Part shown: positions 16,127-25,935 of the stretch, one piece after another | Numbering within the stretch: the stretch's first letter is position 1 | How the letters are laid out: each line of letters begins with the position of its first letter | DNA from: Pseudomonas orientalis | Lineage (GTDB): Bacteria; Pseudomonadota; Gammaproteobacteria; Pseudomonadales; Pseudomonadaceae | Assembly: GCF_001439815.1 (NCBI RefSeq) | Contig: NZ_JYLM01000008.1 | Coordinates: 1 to 64,000 of the forward strand | DNA length: 64,000 nt | Reading direction: 5' to 3' | Notes under the pieces: generated by a model | Told to the model about the DNA's origin: nothing | The model's database searches: none | What the model saw: only the letters and a program-made list of their open reading frames with translations | Program-made: the position numbers and the translations under genes

Positions 16127-16156
16127 TTTTAGCTTCACTAATTTTGCGAGGGCTTT

Positions 16157-18262
16157 ATGGCTCGTACTACTCCGATTAGCCGCTACCGTAACATCGGTAT
16201 CGTCGCTCACGTGGATGCTGGTAAAACCACCACTACCGAGCGCGTGCTGTTTTACACCGGCAAAAGTCACAAGATGGGCGAGGTGCATGACGGCGCCGCG
16301 ACCACAGACTGGATGGTTCAGGAGCAGGAGCGTGGTATTACCATTACTTCTGCTGCCATTACCGCCTTCTGGAAAGGTTCCGAGAAGCAGTACAAAGATG
16401 AGCACCGCTTCAACGTAATCGATACCCCGGGCCACGTAGACTTCACCATCGAAGTTGAACGTTCCCTGCGCGTACTCGACGGCGCTGTCGTTGTGTTCTG
16501 CGGTACCTCGGGTGTTGAGCCACAGTCGGAAACCGTATGGCGTCAAGCCAACAAATACGGCGTTCCACGTCTTGTTTACGTAAACAAGATGGACCGTGCC
16601 GGTGCGAACTTCCTGCGCGTGATCGGTCAGATTAAGCAGCGCTTGGGTCACACCCCGGTGCCAATCCAGTTGGCTATCGGTTCCGAAGATAATTTCCAGG
16701 GCCAGATCGATCTGCTGACCATGGAAGCTGTCTACTGGAACGATGCCGACAAAGGTATGGTTCCTGTTCGCAAGCCTATCCCTGCTGAGCTGCAGGAACT
16801 GGCTGACGAATGGCGCAACAACATGGTTGAAGCTGCGGCCGAAGCCAACGAAGAGTTGATGAACAAGTACCTCGAAGGTGAAGAACTCACCAACGCGGAA
16901 ATCAAGGCCGCTCTGCGTCAGCGTACTATCGCTGGCGAAATCGTCCTGGCTGTTTGCGGCTCCTCGTTCAAGAACAAGGGCGTTCCCCTGGTTCTCGATG
17001 CTGTGATCGACTACCTGCCGGCGCCGGTTGATATTCCTGCCATCAAGGGTACCGACCCGGATGACGAGACTATCGAGCTGGAGCGTCATGCAGACGACGC
17101 AGAACCGTTCTCCGCTCTGGCATTTAAAATTGCCACTGACCCATTCGTGGGTACCTTGACCTTCGTCCGCGTTTACTCGGGCGTGTTGAACTCCGGCGAC
17201 GGCGTGATCAACTCGGTTAAAGGCAAGAAAGAGCGCGTGGGTCGTATGGTGCAAATGCACGCAAACGCCCGCGAAGAGATCAAGGAAGTACGCGCTGGCG
17301 ACATCGCGGCCTTGATCGGCATGAAGGACGTCACCACTGGTGAAACCTTGTGCAACGCTGACAAGCCAATCATTCTGGTTCGCATGGACTTCCCGGAGCC
17401 GGTTATTTCGGTTGCCGTAGAGCCTAAGACCAAGGATGACCAGGAAAAAATGGGTATCGCTCTGGGCAAGCTTGCTCAGGAAGATCCATCTTTCCGCGTC
17501 AAGACTGATGAAGAGACTGGTCAAACGATCATCTCCGGCATGGGCGAGCTTCACCTGGACATCCTGGTTGACCGGATGCGCCGTGAGTTCAACGTCGAAG
17601 CCAACATCGGTAAGCCTCAGGTTTCCTATCGTGAGCGCATCACGAAGAACTGTGAAATCGAAGGCAAGTTCGTTCGTCAGTCCGGCGGTCGTGGTCAGTT
17701 CGGTCACTGCTGGATCCGTTTTGCTCCTGCTGACGAAGGTCAGGAAGGTCTGCAATTCGTGAACGAAGTAGTAGGTGGTGTGGTTCCTAAGGAATACATC
17801 CCTGCTATCCAGAAGGGTATCGAAGAGCAGATGAAGAACGGTGTTGTTGCCGGCTATCCGCTGATCGGCCTGAAAGCAACCGTTTTTGACGGTTCTTACC
17901 ACGACGTCGACTCCAACGAGATGGCGTTTAAGGTGGCTGCCTCCATGGCAACCAAGCAACTGGCCCAGAAGGGCGGTGGTGAGTTGCTTGAGCCAATCAT
18001 GGCGGTAGAAGTTGTTACACCTGAAGACTATATGGGTGATGTCATGGGCGACCTTAACCGTCGTCGCGGCATGATCTTGGGTATGGAAGACACGGTTTCC
18101 GGCAAAGTGATTCGCGCCGAGGTTCCGTTGGGTGAGATGTTCGGTTATGCGACCGATGTTCGCTCCATGTCTCAGGGTCGCGCAAGCTACTCTATGGAAT
18201 TCAAAAAATACAACACAGCTCCGGCGCACATCGCTGAAACTGTATCCAAAAAACAAGGCTGA
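16157..18262 (+). CDS. fusA: Elongation factor G
   Basis: EF-G drives translocation and, with RRF, ribosome recycling. The 701-residue product has G1 AHVDAGKTTTTE, G3 DTPGHVDF and G4 NKMD in the GTPase domain, followed by domains II-V. Its place between rpsG and tuf and the presence of all G motifs identify it as the str-operon copy. A second FusA paralogue could exist elsewhere in the genome. Confidence 0.99.
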   Translation: MARTTPISRYRNIGIVAHVDAGKTTTTERVLFYTGKSHKMGEVHDGAATTDWMVQEQERGITITSAAITAFWKGSEKQYKDEHRFNVIDTPGHVDFTIEVERSLRVLDGAVVVFCGTSGVEPQSETVWRQANKYGVPRLVYVNKMDRAGANFLRVIGQIKQRLGHTPVPIQLAIGSEDNFQGQIDLLTMEAVYWNDADKGMVPVRKPIPAELQELADEWRNNMVEAAAEANEELMNKYLEGEELTNAEIKAALRQRTIAGEIVLAVCGSSFKNKGVPLVLDAVIDYLPAPVDIPAIKGTDPDDETIELERHADDAEPFSALAFKIATDPFVGTLTFVRVYSGVLNSGDGVINSVKGKKERVGRMVQMHANAREEIKEVRAGDIAALIGMKDVTTGETLCNADKPIILVRMDFPEPVISVAVEPKTKDDQEKMGIALGKLAQEDPSFRVKTDEETGQTIISGMGELHLDILVDRMRREFNVEANIGKPQVSYRERITKNCEIEGKFVRQSGGRGQFGHCWIRFAPADEGQEGLQFVNEVVGGVVPKEYIPAIQKGIEEQMKNGVVAGYPLIGLKATVFDGSYHDVDSNEMAFKVAASMATKQLAQKGGGELLEPIMAVEVVTPEDYMGDVMGDLNRRRGMILGMEDTVSGKVIRAEVPLGEMFGYATDVRSMSQGRASYSMEFKKYNTAPAHIAETVSKKQG

Positions 18263-18292
18263 TTCAGTCCTTTAGGCAAGGAGTTAATTGTC

Positions 18293-19486
18293 GTGGCTAA
18301 AGAAAAATTTGATCGTTCCCTACCGCACGTCAACGTTGGCACCATCGGTCACGTTGACCACGGTAAAACCACTCTGACTGCTGCTCTGACTCGCGTTTGC
18401 TCCGAAGTATTCGGTTCCGCAATCGTTGATTTCGATAAAATCGACAGCGCACCAGAAGAGAAAGCTCGTGGTATCACCATCAACACCGCGCACGTTGAAT
18501 ACAACTCGCTGATCCGTCACTACGCTCACGTTGACTGCCCAGGTCACGCTGACTATGTGAAGAACATGATCACCGGTGCTGCCCAGATGGACGGCGCAAT
18601 CCTGGTTTGCTCGGCCGCTGATGGTCCGATGCCACAAACCCGTGAGCACATCCTGCTGTCCCGTCAGGTTGGCGTTCCGTACATCGTGGTTTACCTGAAC
18701 AAGGCCGACCTGGTAGACGACGCTGAGCTGCTGGAACTGGTTGAGATGGAAGTGCGCGATCTGCTGAGCACTTACGACTTCCCAGGCGACGACACTCCGA
18801 TCATCATCGGTTCTGCTCGTATGGCTCTGGAAGGCAAAGACGATAACGAAATGGGCACCACGTCCGTTCGTAAACTGGTTGAGACTCTGGACAGCTACAT
18901 CCCAGATCCAGTCCGTGTTATCGACAAGCCGTTCCTGATGCCAATCGAAGACGTATTCTCGATCTCCGGTCGCGGTACTGTTGTGACTGGTCGTATCGAG
19001 CGCGGTATCGTCAAGGTTCAAGATCCACTGGAAATCGTTGGTCTGCGTGACACTACCGTCACCACCTGCACCGGTGTTGAAATGTTCCGTAAGCTGCTCG
19101 ACGAAGGTCGTGCTGGCGAGAACTGTGGCGTTCTGCTGCGTGGTACCAAGCGTGACGACGTTGAGCGTGGCCAGGTTCTGGTCAAGCCAGGTTCGGTTAA
19201 GCCGCACACCAAGTTCGAAGCTGAAGTGTACGTGCTGAGCAAAGAAGAAGGCGGTCGTCACACTCCGTTCTTCAAAGGCTACCGTCCACAGTTCTACTTC
19301 CGTACTACTGACGTGACTGGTAACTGCGAACTGCCGGAAGGCGTAGAAATGGTAATGCCGGGCGACAACATCAAAATGGTTGTCACCCTGATCAAAACCA
19401 TCGCTATGGAAGACGGTCTGCGTTTCGCAATCCGTGAAGGCGGCCGTACCGTTGGTGCTGGCGTTGTAGCTAAAATCATCGAGTAA
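18293..19486 (+). CDS. tuf: Elongation factor Tu
   Basis: EF-Tu delivers aminoacyl-tRNA to the A site. The 397-residue protein shows GHVDHGKTTLT, DCPGHADYVKNMI and NKAD. The start is GTG at 18293 after AAGGAG. It ends the str operon at a good terminator. It is the only tuf in this window, because the other usual locus after tRNA-Thr lacks the gene. Confidence 0.99.
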   Translation: MAKEKFDRSLPHVNVGTIGHVDHGKTTLTAALTRVCSEVFGSAIVDFDKIDSAPEEKARGITINTAHVEYNSLIRHYAHVDCPGHADYVKNMITGAAQMDGAILVCSAADGPMPQTREHILLSRQVGVPYIVVYLNKADLVDDAELLELVEMEVRDLLSTYDFPGDDTPIIIGSARMALEGKDDNEMGTTSVRKLVETLDSYIPDPVRVIDKPFLMPIEDVFSISGRGTVVTGRIERGIVKVQDPLEIVGLRDTTVTTCTGVEMFRKLLDEGRAGENCGVLLRGTKRDDVERGQVLVKPGSVKPHTKFEAEVYVLSKEEGGRHTPFFKGYRPQFYFRTTDVTGNCELPEGVEMVMPGDNIKMVVTLIKTIAMEDGLRFAIREGGRTVGAGVVAKIIE

Positions 19487-19519
19487 TCATCTCTTCCGAG
19501 ATAGCTTGATGTTTGAGAA

Positions 19520-19546
19520 GGCTCCCGCCTGGCGGGGGCCTTTTTT
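19520..19546 (+). terminator. Terminator after tuf
   Basis: GGCTCCCGCC pairs with GGCGGGGGCC (one T-G pair, small loop) and runs into TTTTTT. It ends the str operon 33 bases after the tuf stop. Confidence 0.88.
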
Positions 19547-19552
19547 ATTGGG

Positions 19553-19581
19553 TTGACACCTATCGGGGGCGTCTATAGAAT
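19553..19581 (+). promoter_or_regulatory. Sigma-70 promoter of the S10 operon
   Basis: A perfect TTGACA (19553-19558) and TAGAAT (19576-19581) are 17 bases apart, directly after the tuf terminator. The predicted leader to rpsJ is only about 55 bases. That is too short for the long L4-binding leader known in E. coli. Confidence 0.82.
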
Positions 19582-19643
19582 TGCGCCTCCTTTTAACGGG
19601 CGTGTTGCGCTCGCTGGGAATAGCAGCCGGAGTCTGAAATCCA

Positions 19644-19955
19644 ATGGCAAATCAGCAAATTCGTATCAGGTTGAAGGCTTTTGACCACAAACTGATCGAC
19701 CAATCCACCCAGGAAATCGTGGAAACCGCGAAACGTACTGGTGCTCAAGTGCGTGGTCCAATTCCACTGCCTACCCGTAAAGAGCGGTTCACCGTTCTGG
19801 TCTCCCCGCACGTCAACAAAGACGCGCGTGACCAGTACGAGATCCGTACTCATAAGCGCGTGCTGGACATCGTCCTGCCAACGGATAAAACCGTTGATGC
19901 ACTTATGAAGCTCGATCTGGCGGCCGGTGTGGAAGTACAGATCAGCCTCGGCTAA
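19644..19955 (+). CDS. rpsJ: 30S ribosomal protein S10 (NusE)
   Basis: S10 is a 30S head protein and, as NusE, joins NusB and NusG during antitermination. The 103-residue sequence contains IRLKAFDHKLIDQSTQEIVE and the loop PIPLPTRKERFTVLVSPHVN. It opens the S10 operon behind a strong promoter. Confidence 0.99.
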   Translation: MANQQIRIRLKAFDHKLIDQSTQEIVETAKRTGAQVRGPIPLPTRKERFTVLVSPHVNKDARDQYEIRTHKRVLDIVLPTDKTVDALMKLDLAAGVEVQISLG

Positions 19956-20036
19956 GACTTGGGTCTTAGTCGTGTAACGCTCTGAAATGGGCGGCCATAG
20001 CGGGTGAAAGCCCCGTACACTCATGAGGTTTACAAC

Positions 20037-20672
20037 ATGACTATTGGTGTAGTCGGTCGTAAATGCGGTATGACCCGTATTTTCACCGAAGAAGGTGTCT
20101 CCATTCCGGTCACGGTCATTGAGATCGAACCGAATCGCGTCACCCAGTTCAAAACTGAAGAAACCGATGGCTATCGTGCAGTGCAAGTCACTGTCGGCGA
20201 GCGTCGTGCTTCGCGCGTGACTGCTGCTCAAGCAGGTCACTTCGCCAAGGCAAACGTTGCAGCTGGTCGCACCGTCATGGAGTTCCGTCTCGAAGACGGC
20301 GACTACCAGGCTGGCGATCTGATCAACGCTGAAATCTTCGCCGCTGGTCAACTGGTTGATGTAACCGGTCAGTCCAAAGGTAAAGGCTTCCAGGGTACGA
20401 TCAAGCGTTGGAATTTCCGTGGCCAAGACAACACTCACGGTAACTCCGTTTCCCACCGCGTCCCGGGCTCTATTGGCCAGTGCCAGACTCCTGGTCGTGT
20501 ATTCAAGGGCAAGAAAATGTCCGGTCATATGGGCGCTGAGCGCGTGACCGTGCAGTCCCTCGAAGTAGTGCGCGTCGACGCTGAACGCAATCTGTTGTTG
20601 GTCAAGGGTGCTGTTCCTGGCGCTACTGGCGGCAACCTGGTTGTACGTCCGGCGGCCAAGGCTCGCGGTTAA
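20037..20672 (+). CDS. rplC: 50S ribosomal protein L3
   Basis: L3 reaches toward the peptidyl transferase centre and helps start 50S assembly. The product is 211 residues. The segment SIGQCQTPGRVFKGKKMSGH includes the glutamine that PrmB methylates in other bacteria. The ATG at 20037 was chosen over an in-frame GTG at 20004 because MTIGVVGRKCGMTRIF is the family N-terminus. Confidence 0.98.
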   Translation: MTIGVVGRKCGMTRIFTEEGVSIPVTVIEIEPNRVTQFKTEETDGYRAVQVTVGERRASRVTAAQAGHFAKANVAAGRTVMEFRLEDGDYQAGDLINAEIFAAGQLVDVTGQSKGKGFQGTIKRWNFRGQDNTHGNSVSHRVPGSIGQCQTPGRVFKGKKMSGHMGAERVTVQSLEVVRVDAERNLLLVKGAVPGATGGNLVVRPAAKARG

Positions 20673-20684
20673 GGGGAAGCTGAC

Positions 20685-21287
20685 ATGCAATTAAATGTAA
20701 ATGACGCTCAAGCAATCGAAGTTTCCGAACTGACATTTGGCGGCGAATTCAACGAGACGCTGGTTCACCAAGCAGTCGTGGCCTACATGGCCGGCGGCCG
20801 TCAAGGTAGCAAGCAGCAAAAGACCCGTTCCGACGTACGTGGTGGCGGTAAGCGCCCTTGGCGTCAGAAAGGCACTGGCCGTGCTCGTGCCGGTACTATC
20901 CGTAGCCCAATCTGGCGTGGCGGCGGTACCACTTTCGCAGCTCGTCCACAGGATCACTCGCAGAAGCTCAACAAGAAGATGTATCGCGCAGCACTGCGCT
21001 CCATCCTTGCTGAACTCGTGCGTACCGATCGTCTGGTCGTGGTTCAGGACTTCGCTGTTGAAAGTCCAAAAACCAAAGAACTGCTGGGCAAACTGACCAA
21101 CATGAGCCTGACCGACGTTTTGATCGTGTCCGAAGCTGTTGATCAGAACCTGTACCTGGCTGCTCGCAACCTGCCACACGTTGATGTACGTGACGTGCAA
21201 GGTTCCGATCCAGTTAGTCTGATCGCATACGACAAGGTGTTGATCACCGTGTCGGCCGTGAAGAAATTCGAGGAGCTGCTGGGATGA
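20685..21287 (+). CDS. rplD: 50S ribosomal protein L4
   Basis: L4 lines the peptide exit tunnel with its long loop ([18 protein letters not shown], about residues 45-65). The 200-residue length is typical. In E. coli it also represses the S10 operon, but the leader it needs is not evident here. Its 3' end overlaps rplW by 4 bases. Confidence 0.98.
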
Positions 21288-21583
21288 ACCAGGAACGCGT
21301 ATTTAAAGTTCTGCTTGGCCCGCACGTTTCCGAAAAGGCTACGGTTCTGGCTGACAAGAAAGGCCAGTTCGTTTTCAAGGTTGCAACTGACGCAACCAAG
21401 CTGGAAATCAAGAAGGCCGTCGAAAGCCTGTTCAGCGTGAAAGTAGAGCGTGTTACTACCCTGAATGTTCTGGGTAAGAGCAAGCGCACTGCTCGCGGTC
21501 TGGGCAAGCGTAATGACTGGAAGAAGGCGGTTATCTCCCTTCAGCCAGGCCAAGATCTCGATTTCAGCAGCAGTGCTGAGTAA
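21284..21583 (+). CDS. rplW: 50S ribosomal protein L23
   Basis: L23 sits at the tunnel exit and docks trigger factor and SRP. The 99-residue protein starts [19 protein letters not shown] and has the basic loop [15 protein letters not shown]. Translation is likely coupled to rplD through the ATGA overlap. Confidence 0.98.
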
Positions 21584-21597
21584 GGAAGGGGTGCATC

Positions 21598-22422
21598 ATG
21601 GCAATCGTTAAATGCAAACCGACTTCCCCTGGCCGCCGTTTTGTGGTCAAGGTGGTCAACCAGGAGCTGCATAAAGGCGCTCCTCACGCACCGCTGCTCG
21701 AGAAAAAATCGAAGACTGGTGGTCGTAACAACAATGGTCGTATTACCACTCGTCACATCGGTGGTGGCCATAAGCAGCATTATCGTCTGGTCGATTTCCG
21801 TCGCAACGACAAAGATGGCATCTCCGCCACTGTCGAGCGTATTGAATACGATCCAAACCGTACTGCTCACATCGCTCTGCTGCTGTACGCAGATGGCGAG
21901 CGTCGCTACATCATCGCCCCTAAAGGCGTGAGCGCTGGCGACCAGCTGATCGCAGGTGCCCTGGCACCGATCAAGCCGGGCAACGCTCTGCAACTGCGCA
22001 ACATTCCAGTTGGTAGCACCGTACACGGCATCGAATTGAAGCCAGGTAAAGGCGCGCAAATCGCTCGTTCCGCTGGTGCTTCGGCTCAGCTGATCGCTCG
22101 TGAAGGTGTCTACGTGACCCTGCGTCTGCGTTCTGGTGAGATGCGTAAAGTGCTGGCTGAATGCCGTGCGACCCTGGGCGAAGTCTCGAACTCCGAGCAC
22201 AGCCTGCGTTCGCTGGGTAAAGCTGGTGCCAAACGCTGGCGTGGCGTTCGCCCAACCGTTCGTGGTGTTGCCATGAACCCGGTTGACCACCCACACGGTG
22301 GTGGTGAAGGTCGTACCTCTGGTGGTCGTCATCCGGTATCGCCATGGGGCTTCCCGACTAAGGGCGCGAAGACTCGTGGTAATAAGCGTACCGACAAAAT
22401 GATCGTCCGTCGTCGCAAGTAA
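21598..22422 (+). CDS. rplB: 50S ribosomal protein L2
   Basis: L2 is a primary 23S rRNA-binding protein near the peptidyl transferase centre and the subunit interface. The product has 274 residues, and the conserved NPVDHPHGGGEGR includes the histidine implicated in peptidyl transfer. The basic tail KRTDKMIVRRRK is intact. Confidence 0.99.
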   Translation: MAIVKCKPTSPGRRFVVKVVNQELHKGAPHAPLLEKKSKTGGRNNNGRITTRHIGGGHKQHYRLVDFRRNDKDGISATVERIEYDPNRTAHIALLLYADGERRYIIAPKGVSAGDQLIAGALAPIKPGNALQLRNIPVGSTVHGIELKPGKGAQIARSAGASAQLIAREGVYVTLRLRSGEMRKVLAECRATLGEVSNSEHSLRSLGKAGAKRWRGVRPTVRGVAMNPVDHPHGGGEGRTSGGRHPVSPWGFPTKGAKTRGNKRTDKMIVRRRK

Positions 22423-22438
22423 ATAGAGGGATACGACA

Positions 22439-22714
22439 GTGCCACGTTCTCTGAAAAAAGGTCCTTTTATTGATCTTCACCTACTGAAGAAGATCGAAGT
22501 GGCGGCGGAAAAGAACGATCGCAAACCAGTTAAGACCTGGTCGCGTCGTTCGATGATCCTGCCACAAATGGTCGGTTTGACCATCGCAGTACACAACGGT
22601 CGTCAACACGTCCCAGTTCTCGTTAACGAAGACATGGTCGGCCACAAACTGGGCGAGTTTGCCGGTACCCGCACTTATCGTGGGCACGTGGCAGACAAGA
22701 AAGCCAAGCGTTAA
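22439..22714 (+). CDS. rpsS: 30S ribosomal protein S19
   Basis: S19 lies in the 30S head next to S13 and contacts A-site tRNA. It is 91 residues and starts at GTG (22439), read MPRSLKKGPFIDLHLL. The signature KLGEFAGTRTYRGH is present. Confidence 0.98.
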   Translation: MPRSLKKGPFIDLHLLKKIEVAAEKNDRKPVKTWSRRSMILPQMVGLTIAVHNGRQHVPVLVNEDMVGHKLGEFAGTRTYRGHVADKKAKR

Positions 22715-22725
22715 GGGGTTAGGAA

Positions 22726-23058
22726 ATGGAAGTAGCCGCTAAGTTGTCGGGCGCTCGAATCTCCGCCCAGAAAGCCCGCTTGGTCGCCGACCAGATCCGC
22801 GGGAAGAAGGTGGGCGAGGCGCTCAACCTGTTGGCTTTCAGCAGTAAGAAAGCCGCCGAGATCATGAAAAAAGTGCTGGAGTCGGCCGTAGCCAACGCCG
22901 AGCATAACGAAGGCGCAGACGTTGATGACCTTAAGGTCAGCACCGTTTTCGTCAACGAAGGGCGTTCGCTGAAGCGAATCATGCCACGTGCCAAAGGCCG
23001 TGCTGATCGCATCGTCAAGCGGTCTTGCCATATCACTGTCAAGGTTGCTGACAAGTAA
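22726..23058 (+). CDS. rplV: 50S ribosomal protein L22
   Basis: L22 lines the exit tunnel with a long beta hairpin ([20 protein letters not shown]), the site of some macrolide-resistance changes. The product has 110 residues. No deletion in the loop is evident. Confidence 0.98.
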
Positions 23059-23071
23059 CGGAGTCGAAGAG

Positions 23072-23758
23072 ATGGGTCAGAAAGTACATCCCATTGGCAT
23101 TCGCCTGGGAATCGTCAAGGAACACACCTCCGTCTGGTATGCAGACGGCCGGACTTATGCGGACTATTTGTTCGCTGATCTGAAGGTGCGTGAGTATCTC
23201 CAAGACAAACTAAAAAGCGCGTCCGTAAGCCGTATCGATATCCATCGCCCGGCGCAAACCGCACGTATCACCATCCACACTGCTCGTCCAGGTATTGTTA
23301 TCGGGAAGAAAGGTGAAGATGTTGAGAAACTGCGTCAGGACCTGACCAAGCAAATGGGTGTGCCTGTGCACATCAATATCGAAGAGATCCGCAAGCCGGA
23401 GCTCGACGGTATGCTGGTTGCGCAGAGCGTAGCTCAGCAGCTGGAGCGTCGTGTCATGTTCCGTCGCGCTATGAAGCGCGCTGTACAGAACGCCATGCGC
23501 ATTGGTGCCAAAGGCATCAAAATCCAAGTGAGCGGTCGTCTCGGCGGTGCTGAAATCGCACGTACTGAATGGTATCGCGAAGGTCGTGTGCCACTGCACA
23601 CCCTGCGTGCCGACATCGACTATGCCAACTACGAAGCTCACACCACTTATGGTGTGATCGGTGTAAAGGTTTGGATCTTCAAAGGCGAAGTAATTGGTGG
23701 TCGCCAAGAAGAACTGAAACCACAAGCACCAGCGCCTCGTAAAAAAGCTGCTAAGTAA
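23072..23758 (+). CDS. rpsC: 30S ribosomal protein S3
   Basis: S3 forms the mRNA entry channel and its helicase activity. The 228-residue protein contains the type II KH motif [15 protein letters not shown]. The ATG at 23072, preceded by GGAGTCGAAGAG, gives the family start [15 protein letters not shown] longer frame beginning inside rplV at 22988 is not used. Confidence 0.98.
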
Positions 23759-23770
23759 GGGGTACGCCAA

Positions 23771-24184
23771 ATGTTGCAACCAAAGCGTACGAAGTTCCGC
23801 AAGCAGATGACAGGCCACAACCGTGGTCTGGCTCAGCGCGGTAGCAAAGTCAGCTTCGGCGAGTTCGCGCTGAAGTCTGTAGCTCGTGGTCGTCTCACCG
23901 CTCGTCAGATCGAGTCAGCGCGTCGTGCACTGACCCGTCACGTAAAACGTGGTGGCAAGATCTGGATCCGTGTATTCCCGGACAAGCCGATCTCCAAAAA
24001 GCCTCTCGAGGTTCGTATGGGTAAAGGTAAGGGTAACGTGGAATACTGGGTAGCCCAGATTCAGCCAGGCAAAGTCCTGTATGAAATCGAGGGTGTAACT
24101 GAAGAGCTGGCGCGTGAGGCTTTTGCCCTGGCTGCTGCAAAGCTGCCGCTCGCCACCGCCTTTGTTAAACGGACGGTGATGTGA
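23771..24184 (+). CDS. rplP: 50S ribosomal protein L16
   Basis: L16 helps position tRNA at the A site and closes late 50S assembly. The 137-residue protein opens [19 protein letters not shown] and contains [19 protein letters not shown]. Its stop overlaps the rpmC start in TGATG. Confidence 0.98.
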
Positions 24185-24375
24185 TGAAAGCGAATGAACT
24201 TCGTGAAAAATCCGCACAGCAGCTGAACGAGCAACTGCTCGGCCTGCTGCGCGACCAGTTCAATCTGCGTATGCAGAAAGCAACTGGCCAGTTGGGGCAG
24301 TCTCATCTGCTCTCGCAAGTTAAGCGTGACATTGCTCGCGTGAAGACTGTGCTCAACCAGCAGGCAGGTAAGTGA
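24184..24375 (+). CDS. rpmC: 50S ribosomal protein L29
   Basis: L29 is a small two-helix protein at the tunnel exit beside L23. The ATG at 24184 gives a 63-residue product starting [19 protein letters not shown]. An in-frame GTG one codon upstream is the less likely start. It shares bases with the rplP stop, so the two are probably coupled. Confidence 0.97.
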
Positions 24376-24377
24376 TC

Positions 24378-24644
24378 ATGGCTGAAGCCGAAAAGACTGT
24401 CCGTACGCTGACTGGCCGTGTTGTCAGCGACAAGATGGACAAAACCATCACCGTTTTGATCGAGCGTCGCGTTAAGCACCCGATCTACGGTAAATATGTT
24501 AAGCGTTCGACTAAGCTGCACGCGCACGACGAAACCAATCAGTGCCACATCGGCGACAAAGTCACTATTCGTGAAACTCGTCCGCTGGCCAAGACCAAGT
24601 CTTGGGCACTGGTTGATGTTCTCGAACGCGCTGTGGAAGTCTAA
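24378..24644 (+). CDS. rpsQ: 30S ribosomal protein S17
   Basis: S17 is an OB-fold 16S rRNA-binding protein of the 30S body. The 88-residue product starts MAEAEKTVRTLTGRVVSDKM. The ATG at 24378 is preferred over the GTG at 24372, which overlaps the rpmC stop. It contains the conserved GDKVTIRETRPLAKTKSW. Confidence 0.97.
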   Translation: MAEAEKTVRTLTGRVVSDKMDKTITVLIERRVKHPIYGKYVKRSTKLHAHDETNQCHIGDKVTIRETRPLAKTKSWALVDVLERAVEV

Positions 24645-24667
24645 GGACTAGGGGTCGGAGAAATTAT

Positions 24668-25036
24668 ATGATTCAGACTCAATCCATGCTCGATGTGGCC
24701 GATAACAGCGGCGCTCGCCGCGTTATGTGCATCAAGGTGCTGGGTGGCTCCCATCGTCGTTACGCTGGTATCGGTGACATCATCAAGGTTACCGTCAAGG
24801 AAGCAATTCCTCGCGGTAAAGTGAAAAAAGGCCAAGTGATGACTGCTGTTGTAGTCCGCACTCGTCACGGCGTACGTCGTGCTGATGGCTCCATTATCCG
24901 CTTTGATGGCAACGCTGCTGTTCTTCTGAACAACAAGCAAGAGCCTATCGGCACCCGTATCTTTGGGCCAGTGACCCGTGAGCTTCGTACTGAGAAGTTC
25001 ATGAAGATCGTCTCGCTCGCCCCAGAAGTGCTGTAA
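24668..25036 (+). CDS. rplN: 50S ribosomal protein L14
   Basis: L14 is a 122-residue beta-barrel protein at the subunit interface and the docking site of the silencing factor RsfS. It starts MIQTQSMLDVADNSGARRV and contains GTRIFGPVTRELR. In E. coli it opens the spc operon. Here it follows rpsQ by 23 bases with no terminator between, so S10 and spc genes appear continuous. Confidence 0.98.
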   Translation: MIQTQSMLDVADNSGARRVMCIKVLGGSHRRYAGIGDIIKVTVKEAIPRGKVKKGQVMTAVVVRTRHGVRRADGSIIRFDGNAAVLLNNKQEPIGTRIFGPVTRELRTEKFMKIVSLAPEVL

Positions 25037-25047
25037 GGAGATCCGAC

Positions 25048-25362
25048 ATGCAAAAGATTCGTCGTGACGACGAGATCATCGTGATCGCCGGCAAAGACAA
25101 AGGTAAGCGCGGTAAGGTGCTTAAGGTTCTCGCTAACAACCGTCTGGTTATCGGCGGTCTGAACCTGGTCAAGCGTCATACCAAGCCTAACCCGATGTCG
25201 GGCGTGCAGGGCGGTATCGTCGAAAAAGAAGCTCCATTGGACGCTTCTAACGTCGCCATTTTCAACGGCGAAACCAACAAGGCTGACCGCGTTGGTTTCA
25301 AAGTAGAAGATGGCAAGAAAATTCGTGTCTTCAAGTCGACCCAAAAAGCGGTTGATGCTTGA
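25048..25362 (+). CDS. rplX: 50S ribosomal protein L24
   Basis: L24 starts 50S assembly by binding the 5' domain of 23S rRNA. The 104 residues include the KOW motif (IVIAGKDKGKRGKVLKV) and the signature GGLNLVKRHTKPN. The gene starts 11 bases after rplN. Confidence 0.98.
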   Translation: MQKIRRDDEIIVIAGKDKGKRGKVLKVLANNRLVIGGLNLVKRHTKPNPMSGVQGGIVEKEAPLDASNVAIFNGETNKADRVGFKVEDGKKIRVFKSTQKAVDA

Positions 25363-25382
25363 ACACTGCTAGGTAGAAGACC

Positions 25383-25922
25383 ATGGCACGACTAAAAGAG
25401 ATTTACTGGAAAGAAATCGCACCGAAACTTAAGGAAGAACTTAAGCTTTCGAACGTGATGGAAGTTCCACGCGTTACCAAAATCACCCTGAACATGGGTT
25501 TGGGCGAAGCGGTCGGTGACAAAAAAGTCATCGAGCACGCTGTTGCTGACCTGGAAAAGATCACCGGTCAAAAAGTCGTTGTGACTTACGCTCGGAAATC
25601 CATCGCTGGCTTTAAAGTCCGCGAAGGCTGGCCGATCGGCGTCAAAGTGACTCTGCGCCGTGAGCGTATGTACGAATTCCTGGATCGTCTGCTGTCGATC
25701 TCCCTGCCTCGGGTTCGCGACTTCCGCGGCCTGAATGCCAAGTCCTTCGATGGTCGTGGTAACTACAGCATGGGCGTGAAAGAGCAGATCATCTTCCCGG
25801 AAATCGACTACGACAAGATCGATGCTCTCCGCGGTCTGGACATCACCCTGACCACCACTGCCAAGAACGATGATGAAGGTCGCGCCCTGTTGCGTGCTTT
25901 CAAATTCCCGTTCCGCAACTGA
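25383..25922 (+). CDS. rplE: 50S ribosomal protein L5
   Basis: L5 binds 5S rRNA in the central protuberance. The 179-residue sequence contains ITLNMGLGEAVGDKKVIE and GYDKI-like EIDYDKIDALRGLDITLTT. In E. coli the S8 repressor site overlaps the start of this gene. I did not see a clear match here. Confidence 0.98.
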   Translation: MARLKEIYWKEIAPKLKEELKLSNVMEVPRVTKITLNMGLGEAVGDKKVIEHAVADLEKITGQKVVVTYARKSIAGFKVREGWPIGVKVTLRRERMYEFLDRLLSISLPRVRDFRGLNAKSFDGRGNYSMGVKEQIIFPEIDYDKIDALRGLDITLTTTAKNDDEGRALLRAFKFPFRN

Positions 25923-25935
25923 TTGGAGTAGGACC

